64,000 nt of DNA from Antedon mediterranea. Taxonomy: Eukaryota > Echinodermata > Crinoidea > Comatulida > Antedonidae. The stretch lies in NCBI RefSeq assembly GCF_964355755.1, contig NC_092678.1:20866922-20930921 (forward strand), written 5' to 3'. This document shows positions 23,001 to 33,797 of this stretch, piece after piece; position 1 is the stretch's first letter; every line of letters starts with the position of its first letter. Made by a program: the position numbers and the translations under genes. A model generated the notes under the pieces. It did not search any database. It was not told where the DNA came from and was given only the letters and a program-made list of their open reading frames with translations.

Positions 23001-26000
23001 GGTTGCCTCCATTACGGGCTATTATTGAGAAACATATGCCCATTCTACAGTTCATAGAACGTCTCGGGACTGTTTTTCCGGAACCACCCATTATTGCAAT
23101 TCGTAGACCCCCAACCTTCGTGATATATTAGTCAGATCCAAATTTAAGAGTGAAATTAACTCTCATGGCAGCCAACATTTGGGAGTCACCTTTGCGGCAA
23201 ATCTTGCAAAACTTGTTCATTGGTTGATTCTACTAAAAAATTTAAGAGTAACCAAACTGGCCGCATTTTTTGGATAAGACAATCAATTAATTGTCTAACC
23301 AAAAACGTCATTTATCTCATATACTGTAATATTTGTGGGAAACATTACGTCGAGGAAACAAAAAACACTCTCCGTATGAGAATGACACAACACAGATCAG
23401 CTATCAAAACATTAACGCTTGATCAACCTGTAGCCGAACATTTTAATTCAGCTGGTCACCATGATGTAAAATGGAGCGACAAAACTCGCAAAGACAAAGA
23501 AAATCACTGGGAATTACAACTTAAAACCACAAAACCTTTTGGACTTAACATTAGGAACATACTCCCAGATCGGTAAAATTATTCCATTGACTACCAACAT
23601 TTAAGTTTCGATATTAACCACCATTTAAGCTGTTTTTTAGTTTCATTCCAAAATTGTTTATATCTCTACCAAGCTACCTTCTTTGTTTTCTACTCTTATT
23701 CAGACTCCACCCTGTCTCCTTTTGTTGTATTTCTTTCATTCCTGTCTATCCAGGCAGCACTTGCCAGTTCTTATACTATGAAGTTATCCAAATTCATTCA
23801 CCTTCAAAATCATAAAAGTATATAATATTTCATTCAAGTATGGTTGTCTGTAACGGCATGCATCAGTGCGTGTCATCACGTAATTTTGAACTAACTCTTC
23901 TCTATTAGTCGTCATGTTTTCTTATTACAGACATTGCATCGATAGCGCAGGAAGCTTCATACATCAAGAGGATGAAGACAGCACACAACATACTTTGACA
24001 TTTACAGATATCCAAACCATTCTTATGAAACAAGCTAATTGGCTGAAAAAACTTCAGAGCATAGTACAAGTAATTCGAATGCTAAATATCTGAAAAACAG
24101 CATTGCCTGACGCCTAATTATCTGATAATTGTCCTTCATTTTATTTAAATTTCTAAACTGGTTTAGCATTATTAATCTTATTAATATATAGTTGTTATCA
24201 CCGGCGCAGATCCTAGGGGACCCCTACACCCCCATATTTTTTAATAGGGGATTTTCAACAGCAAAATTATTAAATTGTTGAAATGAAATAGAAAGACTTC
24301 TATGACACGCGTATCGTATGTGATTTTAGGAAGTTTCTATGAAGAATAGATTTTGCGTGAGTATAAGCAGTGGCGCATAATCAGGAAGTGCGTAACCCAA
24401 AATAATTGTATTCTTGCGGACGGAATTTTTATCTACTCAGAAATTGATTGAAACGACTTATAAATTACTGCTTCCATGGGACTTCGCTCGCAAAGTATTT
24501 CCTTTTTATACGTCACCACCCCATAACTATTAAAAACGAATCTGCACCGTTAGTTGTTATTGAATATTATTAACATTATGATTTTGTAAATCATTTTAGA
24601 GTATCCATGGCGCTCTAGTTGCTGAGCCGACGACCATAGAGGGAGAATCGATCATTCAAGACTGTGAACAATGGCGTTACAAACTGAAGCAAATTGTTGA
24701 TATTTGCAATGAACATGAACATCGAATAAATAAAAACATGGAAGATCACAGTACATCTTTGATACACAAGCTGACATTTTCGCCAGACGAAAAGAATAAC
24801 AAAACAGTCCAAGTATTTTGTTTATATTAAATTTAAATTCTTTATTTCTATTTTATTGAATTAGATTACAGACACAAATATAGCAGTGTTGTTTATTATC
24901 TTTCTATTTTGGTAATTATCTACATATTTTTAATCCCCAAAACCTAAGTTCAAAAGAATGGTGTGTGGAGAAAGTTGGGTTAAAAAGAGAGGCCCCGTTA
25001 CCGTTTTAGAGGACTCAGTGCGAGGAAAGAAACAAACAACAGAGAAAAAGGAATACACAATGATTGCTTTTGTTACCACCGTTCTAATTGTACAACCGAA
25101 AGGGTAAGATTATTTGCGTACGGCCACTTAAACAAGTTTTTGATTCTCCTTTTAAGAAAACCAATTTTAATTATTGTTATGTAATCTGAGGTATCTTTCA
25201 TAAAAAGCTTCCAGATTTCCTGAGACCCCCATTTCGCATTATTTATATATAATTTGTTTTCACATTATGATTCGATGAATAAACGTATTTATTTTTGTAT
25301 TTGTACAAAAAATAATATTGCAATTATTTTGTTTAATGTTGTTTTCTCAGAAACTATTACAAGATGATAGATTGTATTCACAAGAAAGATATAAGATTTC
25401 ATGGAGGTTACAATGTTGAAAACAACTTCAGAATAGAGGGAGAGCACACAACCGGAGAAAGAGTTGTATTGACCAAATTGGATCCTATTCGAAGGAATTC
25501 TGTTCAAAACTATGTACTTTATTTTGAAGACAGGTAAAGCATTTATTGTGTCATGTTTAAAAAAAAACACTGTAGAAATATAAACATGTCACTTCTCCCT
25601 CATAATCAGACATTGTTTAATAATGCAAGCTTCGTAACTTCTTAAATATGGAGGCATTCTCAATGATACAGTTCATATTAATTTTTGACTGCTCTACCAT
25701 GTTGATTGTCAATTGGATCTTCCATACGTTTTTAACCGTTATTACAGATCTGAAATTCCTGAATGGTCTACAGTATTGAAGTTTTCAGAAGAAGAAGATT
25801 TAGCACAGGAAATGGAATATTATAGTAAGCTTTAGCCTACATTTTAAATTAATAGAATGTAAAATGTTTCATGTAAAGAAAGAAGAAGGAGGTAAAAGTG
25901 GTACGGTATAATATAGCTCAAAAGATTAACAATGATATGATTTATTGTCAATACAGATAGTGAATGTTAAAGATTTTGTTTACATAGTTTAATATTTTTA

Positions 26001-27825
26001 TTTACTTTTTTAGATCCGTCTAACACAATATGTATAATTCTAATTCTTAGGTACAACTTTGGAGATACTGGATAAAACAAAGGAACATTCTCCGTCTGAA
26101 TGTCAACTGAATCATAGAATAGGTACTGTTGGCATAGCATATTGAATATTCCTTTTGTAATATGTAGTGATTATGTGTCACATTGTCTTCTAATATTTAC
26201 TGTAGGCCTACTATTATTTAGTTAGTGTGTGTATTATTTTCTGTTGCTCAAAAAATGTTTTTTTTTTTTATAGAAAAGAAAGATCTTGAAGTGGAAGTTA
26301 GTATTTCATTTTTTTTTTCTGGTTAATGAAGTTCTTATAATAAGACTTAATAACTAACTTAAGAGAAAATGTTCTTCCCTCAATAGAAACAAAATATAAA
26401 TTACATACCGTCTGAATAAATATTCTTTTGTGAATTCTTAATTTGAAAAATATATATTTTTAAGTACTAATAATATTGATTACGGAATGATAAATGCTAA
26501 TGTAGTCTGTAAACGAGTTTACCAGATTTATTCTGCATGCTTTTATTTAAAATCTTTTTTTAGTTTCTTGAGTTTTTAACTTCAGCAAAAATTATCTTTA
26601 AAAAAAATACGTTTATTATCCATACAGTAGAAAACGTGTACCATTGCGGACAACATTTTAATTGTACCATTGTGCATTTGTGGTTGATTATGTAGTTCAT
26701 ATACTTCTTCAATACATACAAATGCTATAATACAACATGTGCTTTTATTTATGTTCTTTTTCTTTTTTTTTTACAAAGAAATTATTAGGTATTGCTGATC
26801 TGAACAAGGCGACCATTAAAAGTCTTTCAAAACTTCATGAATTATATATCATGAAGTTCTGCAGTCAAATTATTGAAGAAGGAGTAAAGTATCATATTTT
26901 CCGTAATATAATGGAAGTCAAAGACATGATTGAAAGGTATTAATTCGATAATGAATAATAAAGAAGATTTATAAAGACAAGTTTATTACTTTGGTATTCA
27001 CAAATATTTCATATCATTAACAATTATACCGAATTTAATTTAAATTTCATTTTGCGTTTATGATCAAATTTAAAAATACCTCTATGAATCGAATCTTTTC
27101 ACTCATATATTGTGATAAGATATGTAATTGACGCAACTCAATGCTACAAAATAACGTTATCTTCTCTTAAAGTTTTGACAGTGTGTTAGAAGGTAATCGT
27201 CTAGACAGTTTCGCATACTTTACTGAACTAAATAAACGATTGAAGGAAGGTTCGTTTAAGCCAATTGTTGAATATCAAGCCAACTTGCCTTTTCAACGGA
27301 ATATGCTTCAATTCCAAAGGTACAGTATAGTGTAATAGACTTTAGTGATGAAAGCTTACGTAAACATAGGCTATTTTACGATTAGGGTACGGTGCGTTAA
27401 AGAAACCCATTTTGTTATCACTCCTAAAGATTTCTATAAACACACAAAACAATGCTTCCTTACTGATATTTTATTTTGTTATAGTGATTAGTAAATGATT
27501 TTCTAGTTTGTTTTTTGTATTGATTTCTATTTTGAGATGCTTGTACTTTGATTTACATGTTTCTTTTATCTCGTGTTTATGTAAGGGCTTCTTGAATGTC
27601 AACATTTGCCGTTTTTCTTTAATAAACAAAAAACAAGTTTTTAAAAAAATATTTACTTTTAATCAGAGAACATAATAGAGCACTTATACAAGTGCTTGGA
27701 AATTTTGAGCGAAATGTCAAAACAAAAAGCCGTATTTCTGAGATGGACTTGCAGTTACGGATTTCGAAACCTCAGGAATGGCTAACGTCTCTTTATAGAA
27801 AGTCTAAGGTAACATTTATTTAATA

Positions 27826-27879
<54 letters not shown>

Positions 27880-30800
27880 ACAAGAGGCAAAGAACATTAA
27901 TTCTAAACCGCCCTGTGATATACTGAAATTTAATTAATTAATTTGAAACGATAAAGATGAGGTAGCATTTATTTATATATATATATATAAACACATTAGG
28001 CAATGAACATTAATTCGAAAACGGCTAGGGTTATAGTCAGTCAGAGGTGGAGCAGCTAATGTATAACTTTATAATGATGTTGTAGCTTGAAATACCAGAA
28101 CAAATCATCATCTTTTCAATATTAAAGAAACATGATATTATCATATTATAGTAGCGTCACTAGCTGCTGATTCGATTTATTGTTCCTGCACTATCCATTT
28201 GTATGTTATTGATTTAATTGATTGATTTGTCCAGGCTCTAAACAAAGCATTTAAAGGTCCAACCGACCAGCCTAACCATCGGTTGCAAATACATACAATT
28301 CATATGCTAGAGAAACTTATTCAAGAAGAACAAGAACTCACGAAAAGTGTAGAAAAAGACTTACACATGACGTCAGTGCTGCTCAACTTACCAACTGAAC
28401 TGGTATCAAAAGATCGTCAATTATTATACGTAAGTTAAAGTTTGTTCGGTTGATTCTTTTTTTATATTTACCAATTTAAAGTTACTTGATTTACATATTA
28501 TAATTATGTATGTCTCAACATATTTAGGATGTCGCCCAAAATACACGGGTAGGTCCGTCAGTATATAATGTTATAGTGTATTGAATAGCTTGAAATAGGC
28601 CTACCCGAAAACTGCCTCTTTTCCATATTAAAGAAACACTAAATTACTTTTAACTGTTAATATTTTAATATTATTTTATTTGATTTTAATTGGTTGCTAG
28701 TTTGTGCATAATAATGTTGATGCCTTTCTCTCTGTAAAAAAAGTTACGCACTTAGCTACCATTATTTTTAGTCGCGTGCAACGCTACTCTACAGCTCACT
28801 ATGTCGGTCGGTTGGTCGGTAGGTAAACACTAACTTGAGCACGCGACTGCCGCTATGTATATGGCCTTGTTTTTTATGAGGGGCATTTGACAATCCTACT
28901 CCTACTTAAGCTAGGTAAATGACGTACAAGAAGACGGATACAAAGCTTCTTATGTTACTATTCTCTTTCTAAACTATAGAAACTATCACAAATAAAAGAT
29001 GATTGGTTAAAAAAGCACGGTTGTTTTATGTTATATACCAAGAGAAAGACTGACGACGGAAACCCACTGAAGAATATTAGAAAGAAATATTCACAAAAAG
29101 AGATTCATATTTACGCTTCAGCCTCAGTCATTATTTTGACATCGTAAGTAACAATATTTTTATTTAAACTTATAATTTTTTTTAAATAAAATTGATTGTA
29201 AAGATTTCGTTTTAAAACTAAACGCTTTGACCTATAAACTTACATACACTTTGTCATTAAAGTTTTGGACTAACAATGGTAGTTTAATTTAAAATCTGTC
29301 TTGTCTACACCATTCAAATTAAATCAATTAAAAGTTGATTGTTTCAGGAAACAATTTTGTAATTGCTATGATCGAAATTATACTGATATTGAAGTTGTTG
29401 ACGCAAGAAACAGAAAAAGTTGGATGCCTGAAAAAGGTTTTTTGTTTAAGTTGTGGATATATAAGAAAGTAGGCCTCGTAGACGATTATCAGCCAGTGGA
29501 ATACCTTCTTGGATTTACCTCAGGGAGTGACCAAATTGAGTAAGTGTCAGAACCTTTTATTGACGCGCCACACGCAGCTTTCGAGTAGGAAAATGCGCAT
29601 GTTTAGAAACATAATGCAAAACATTTACAAATCAAAGTGCGAGAAAAAATTATGAGATCTTAAGCAATCTGTACTTGTGTGTTTGTTAAGTTTTTTTGTA
29701 ATAACGACTTCATTTACTGTATGTTTAGGAAAGATTTCAAAGAATGGAAAGCAGCACTCGTCGTGGCTACTGGTGAATCTGGAAAATATGATGATTATAG
29801 TAGGCAATTATTTTTTTTGAATTTATATATTAAAATAAAATGTCTCATAATATACATTAAAGATGTATTGTCCCTTTGACTAATTCCAAAAAAATAAAAA
29901 ATAATAGATTTCGAAAAAAGGTGGGTCATTTTGAAGTATCATAATAGTTATTAACTATCACCAAAAATTTTTCGAAAAAAAAAAAATTTAACTGAAATAC
30001 AGACGTTTTTTTGGTAAAAAAATAACTTTGACTTCCAGTCAAAGTTTTCAATCAAAACATATCCCATAATGAAACGCGCTTGTTTGGCTACTCTGTATGC
30101 ATAATCATAAAACTTCCTCATGATCTGTGTGAAAATACCTTCTTAACCGTGACGAGTTGTAAACAATCCTAATTTAGCAATATATGCATAATGCGTACTC
30201 ATGGTTTGAAATCTTTGTTTACTTTCGCTCGTGACGATTTTCCAGATGAAATGTAATCAAACTAATTTACCTGTTAATTATGTAAACTTGTTGTTTTTGG
30301 CTCAAATTTTCGACTTAAAGTGAATAACTTTAATATTACTTTGATATGGCCACTTTAAATTTAGAATATTTTGACCTTCATTTTTTTGTGTTTCAAGGGA
30401 CAATACATCTTTAAAGAGTACTATTATGAGTAACCAATTTCGAGATGAAAAAAGGTATATCAATTTTTTTTATTTTTAGTAGGCCTATAAGCATAATCCT
30501 ATGTTAATAATACTACTGTATATTTTTCTATCAAACGGTAAAACAAGTAGTGTGTCACAAATTGATCTTTAAATGGGCGAAGACGTTTTACTTTTATATT
30601 AGGCTATGAATATTATACTGTTAAGCAATTACTTAATCAGAAGGTTTTTATTTATAGGTCGACCAATACACATTGTAACAACGGTTTTTGTCACTAACAA
30701 AGACGACGAACTTCAACTGGATGTGAATGACTTTGTGGAACTTCTTGAAAATCGACAAGTCAAGAATGAAAGTAAATATTTGACTGGAACTTGTATTCTT

Positions 30801-31511
30801 GCATTCTATCGAGGAATGTTTATTAATGTCTAATTTGGAGAAGACAACAAAAACATGCCTACATAGAGTGATTTACAAATGAATGATTTACATTAAGTGA
30901 ACTTGAATTCATGATTTACATAATTCCTGTTATATTTTTATTTAGTTTGGGTAAGAGGTATACGTCAACGTGACGGAATGTCTGGGTGGTTTCCAAGCAC
31001 AATTTTAGGATCACAACGGGATGAACAATATAGCTATGGCCAGAAAATAAAACTTCGGTGTAAAAAAGAAAGAGAAAATGAATATGAAGACGACAAATCA
31101 AGCTATAAGTAAACATTTTTTTTTGTATCTCAAAGATGTTATTTTATTGAATATGTATTCGTATCTTGTTCATTGTAAATAATTATTAATTTATTTTTTT
31201 ATTTTAGCAACGATGCCATCCAAGTTAGAAAGAAAGACCGTGACACAACTACTAGAAACCCCAGGAAATCGTCTAAAGATAAATCAAAACGATTATCATT
31301 TTATTTTAGGCCTATCAGTAGGCTTCTGATGAATCAGAATGCATGTATTGCACCTAAGGACACAGACTTGTATCAAGAAATACGTGTTGGTAATGTGGAA
31401 ACATCTTGCAGCGTATTAGACCGAACCTCCCACTATGACTACATTTGTTCTGACATTGAGTTTGATGACGGCGGGTACGTTAAGGTTGCTCCGTATAATA
31501 AGAATAATTAG
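16192..31511 (+). CDS. Chimeric TKL kinase - DH-PH - DH-PH - SH3 protein
   Basis: Twenty-four exons join without a phase conflict to 1406 codons plus stop: 16192-17059, 17200-17589, 17917-17959, 18578-18642, 18820-18857, 19055-19215, 19698-19841, 23931-24069, 24600-24812, 24949-25103, 25351-25533, 25748-25824, 26051-26122, 26274-26296, 26779-26936, 27173-27319, 27667-27808, 28235-28429, 28980-29143, 29348-29539, 29729-29799, 30658-30771, 30946-31108, 31208-31511. Kinase: residues 1-289. An acidic linker follows. Helical segments near 466-665 and 858-1080 resemble divergent DH domains. Beta-rich segments near 688-805 (KKEYTMIAFVTTVLIVQPKG) and 1085-1205 resemble PH domains. SH3 lies at about 1216-1275 (DELQLDVNDFVELLE, WVRG, MSGWFPSTIL). 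It is probably a cytosolic Rho-family exchange factor carrying its own kinase. The kinase and SH3 are firm; the DH assignments are by pattern only. An optional exon may exist at 17668-17739. Confidence 0.72.
18166..18518 (+). mobile_element. tRNA-derived SINE (about 350 bp)
   Basis: The 5' part is like a Ser/Leu-type tRNA with box A TGGCCGAGCGGTTAAG and box B GGGTTCGAGGC. A core follows with TCTTCTCGGATAAGGACAAT and AAACCGTAGGTCC, also seen at 63.05 kb. Near the 3' end is a hairpin TCACTAACTGAGTTAGTGA, then an (AAAT)n tail. It sits in the intron between exons 17917-17959 and 18578-18642, about 60 bp from the acceptor. Confidence 0.85.
20215..20886 (+). pseudogene. Penelope-like element, reverse transcriptase part (broken)
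   Basis: The conceptual translation has ISEYVDDLLIPYLTDLL, AILDVSSLYTNIP and WFRYIDDIFMIW (YIDDIF at 20641-20658), followed by HPTIKFT. These are reverse transcriptase motifs typical of Penelope-like retroelements. The frame is broken by several stops and shifts and the N-terminal part is missing. The copy ends abruptly at about 20886, where an unrelated sequence begins. Confidence 0.88.
20887..22810. mobile_element. Sequence inserted within the Penelope-like element
   Basis: The element's coding sequence is interrupted here for about 1.9 kb. The left end has several units of ACGAAAGCTAAGACC / CCTAAGATCACGAAAGC. The right part (about 22500-22810) is a dispersed repeat also found at 46.43-46.84 kb (inverted), 47.02-47.43 kb and 47.43-47.71 kb. 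Between them are AT-rich stretches and words such as ATGGCGGCC in repeated context. No transposase was recognised. More than one element may be present. Confidence 0.65.
22811..23830 (+). pseudogene. Penelope-like element, linker and GIY-YIG endonuclease part (broken)
   Basis: After the insertion the element resumes with LTGHLRNRNYKKEYIETTI and HMPILQFIERLG, then a Cys cluster CGKSCKTC (23193-23216) and a GIY-YIG-like nuclease (VIYLIYCNICGKHYVEET, then RMTQHRS). The Gly of the usual YVGET is Glu here. Frameshifts at about 23110 and 23180 split the frame. The sequence at 23750-23800 (TTATACTATGAAGTTATCCA) matches the element end found at 43965. Confidence 0.85.
27829..27876. repeat. (TA)n microsatellite
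   Basis: About 23 uninterrupted TA units lie just after the donor of exon 27667-27808. A second short (TA)n lies at about 27976-27988. Confidence 0.95.
28770..28872. mobile_element. Short MITE with AGTCGCGTG ends
   Basis: AGTCGCGTG at 28770 is inverted as CACGCGACT at 28840-28848. The interior GTCGGTCGGTTGGTCGGTAG and the outer GCTATGTATATGGCC match both ends of the much longer element at 51.7-52.4 kb. This looks like an internal-deletion derivative of that family. Confidence 0.75.
29880..30600 (+). other. Intron sequence between exons 29729-29799 and 30658-30771
   Basis: This AT-rich stretch has homopolymer A and T runs and no exon-like segment or recognisable transposon end. Confidence 0.6.
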
Positions 31512-32942
31512 CATAATGATGAGTACTTTAAGATCGGTCCGTATAATAAGAATAATTTGCATAATGATGAGTACCTTAAGATTGGTCCGTATAATAAGAA
31601 TAATTAGCATAATGATGAGTACCTTAAGATTTGTCCGTATAATAAGAATAATTAGCATAATGATGAGTACCTTAAGATTTGTCCGTATAATAAGAATAAT
31701 TAGCATAATGATGAGTACTTTAAGATCGGTCCGTATAATAAGAATAATTTGCATAATGACGGGTACCTTAAGATTGGTCCGTATAATAAGAATAATTAGC
31801 ATAATGATGAGTACCTTAAGATTTGTCCGTATAATAAGAATAATTAGCATAATGATGAGTACCTTAAGATTTGTCCGTATAATAAGAATAATTAGCATAA
31901 TGATGAGTACCTTAAGCTTTGTCCGTATAATAAGAATAATTAGCATAATGATGAGTACATTAAGATTGGTCCGTATAATAATAATAATTAGCATAATGAT
32001 GAGTACCTTAAGATTGCTCCGTATAATAAGAATAATTAGCATAATGATGAGTACCTTAAGATTGCTCCGTATAATGAGAATAATTAGCATAATGATGAGT
32101 ACCTTAAGATTGCTCCGTATAATGAGAATAATTAGCATAATGATGAGTACCTTAAGATGGGTCCGTATAGTAAGAGTAATTAGCATAATGATGAGTACAT
32201 TAAGATTGGTCCGTATAATAATAATAATTAGCATAATGATTTTATTTATTTATTTTATGTCTTTAGGCAATGATGAGTACCTTAAGATTGCTCCGTATAA
32301 TAAGAATAATTAGCATAATGATGAGTACCTTAAGATTGCTCCGTATAATGAGAATAATTAGCATAATGATGAGTACCTTAAGATTTGTCCGTATAATAAG
32401 AATAATTAGCATAATGATGAGTACCTTAAGATTTGTCCGTATAATAAGAATAATTAGCATAATGATGAGTACCTTAAGCTTTGTCCGTATAATAAGAATA
32501 ATTAGCATAATGATGAGTACATTAAGATTGGTCCGTATAATAATAATAATTAGCATAATGATGAGTACCTTAAGATTGCTCCGTATAATAAGAATAATTA
32601 GCATAATGATGAGTACCTTAAGATTGCTCCGTATAATGAGAATAATTAGCATAATGATGAGTACCTTAAGATTGCTCCGTATAATGAGAATAATTAGCAT
32701 AATGATGAGTACCTTAAGATGGGTCTGTATAGTAAGAATAATTAGCATAATGATGAGTACATTAAGATTGGTCCGTATAATAATAATAATTAGCATAATG
32801 ATGAGTAAGTATTTAAGATTAGTCCGTATAATAAGAATAATTAGCATAATTACGGGTACCTTAAGATTGGCCCTTATAATAAGAATAATTAGCATGATGA
32901 TGAGTACCTTAAGATTGGTCCGTATAAGAATAATTTGCATAA
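31464..32942 (+). repeat. 48-bp minisatellite overlapping the last codons of the kinase-DH-PH gene
   Basis: About 30 units of 48 bp with core CCGTATAATAAGAATAATTA and ATGATGAGTACCTTAAGAT. The gene's final codons (YVKVAPYNKNN, stop at 31509-31511) form the first, most diverged unit. Since 48 is 16 codons, later units keep the gene's frame and read HNDEYLKIGPYNKNN followed by TAG or, in a few units, TTG. The array has two segments (to about 32240, and from about 32271) separated by a T-rich 30-base spacer. The order of variants in the second segment repeats part of the first. It ends at a perfect 10-bp inverted repeat, AATTGAAAAT A ATTTTCAATT (about 32941-32962). Confidence 0.95.
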
Positions 32943-32962
32943 TTGAAAATAATTTTCAATTA

Positions 32963-33344
32963 AATTATTTAGCATTATTGTAATTTAGAACTGCAACAAC
33001 AACAAAACCAATATTATTACTAATACACGGCGTTATTAGACACTGAATTTTGCAATTGTTAGTCCGTAAATCAACTAGTTTGTTTCGATTTTGTTTAGGA
33101 TTTGTATTATACATAAAAACAATTTATAAAAAAACAGTTTATGCGCACTCTCTTTACATTCTCCTTTTTTGTCAGCAAACTATTAATAACTGTATATATC
33201 AATATAGAATAAGTTGTAGATCTACTGCCCTATATACCTCAGACAAAAATGAAGAGACCGGTCCTTCCTTAAATATATCATTAGCGCTTTCCTGAAATCT
33301 TGAATCCATCTCCTGAGGGCGACTGATTAGCATTTTCTTTTTTA
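32963..33344. other. Short intergenic stretch after the 48-bp array
   Basis: No gene was recognised. A 66-codon open frame on the minus strand (33399-33199) has a protein-like composition but no start context, splice partner or family resemblance that I can name. Confidence 0.5.
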
Positions 33345-33797
33345 AATTAGAAATATCGGAATATTTGTGTTTATCCAAAATATCGGAGGGAAATTGCATT
33401 TTATCGGGAGATCGGGAAGTGACTAAAAAGAGACTCCCGCCATTATAGGGAGAATTGGGGTTTTTTTGCCAAATACATTTGTTTCTGACCGCAATACGTC
33501 ACTGGTCTTTTGTTTGTTACATTCCATGCATTTTATTTATGGTATTCTTTGTCGTGTCGTGCCATTGAATGGTAATGTTGTTTAGTCTATATACATACAT
33601 TCATAACGTTTGGGTTTTTTTTATAGAGAGTTTAATGCTGTTAATACTGTAGATTGGTTCTAGTTATTATAGTTTTTTTTTTTATTCTTTCTATTTCTCC
33701 TTCAATTGTGGTTGTGGTCTTCATCGAGTTTGTGTATCCCCATAAGAGTTATTCGAATTTTGCATCTACAGCTGTTCCTTAAATAGAACAAGCAAAG
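33345..33797. repeat. Shared flank of satellite array 1 (duplicated at 44.46-44.93 kb)
   Basis: About 450 bp (from AATTAGAAATATCGG to ACAAGCAAAGGTACTGTA) recur almost unchanged at 44459-44929, in both cases directly before a 24-bp satellite array. Differences are mostly single bases and short indels. The flank marks the start of a duplicated block. Confidence 0.9.

Larger units (their letters stand above)
19842..23930 (+). other. Large intron of the kinase-DH-PH gene filled by retroelement remains
   Basis: The intron is 4.1 kb, much larger than most in this gene, and nearly all of the excess is the Penelope-like element and the sequence nested in it. The flanking exons (19698-19841 and 23931-24069) join in phase 2. 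Confidence 0.75.

Noticed and set aside
31416-32983. Open frames of 225-292 codons across the 48-bp array in other frames
   Set aside because: The unit is 16 codons long; these frames differ from the gene's own frame and carry only repeat sequence.
33199-33399. Minus-strand 66-codon frame with protein-like composition
   Set aside because: No splice partner, promoter or recognised family; kept only as a note.
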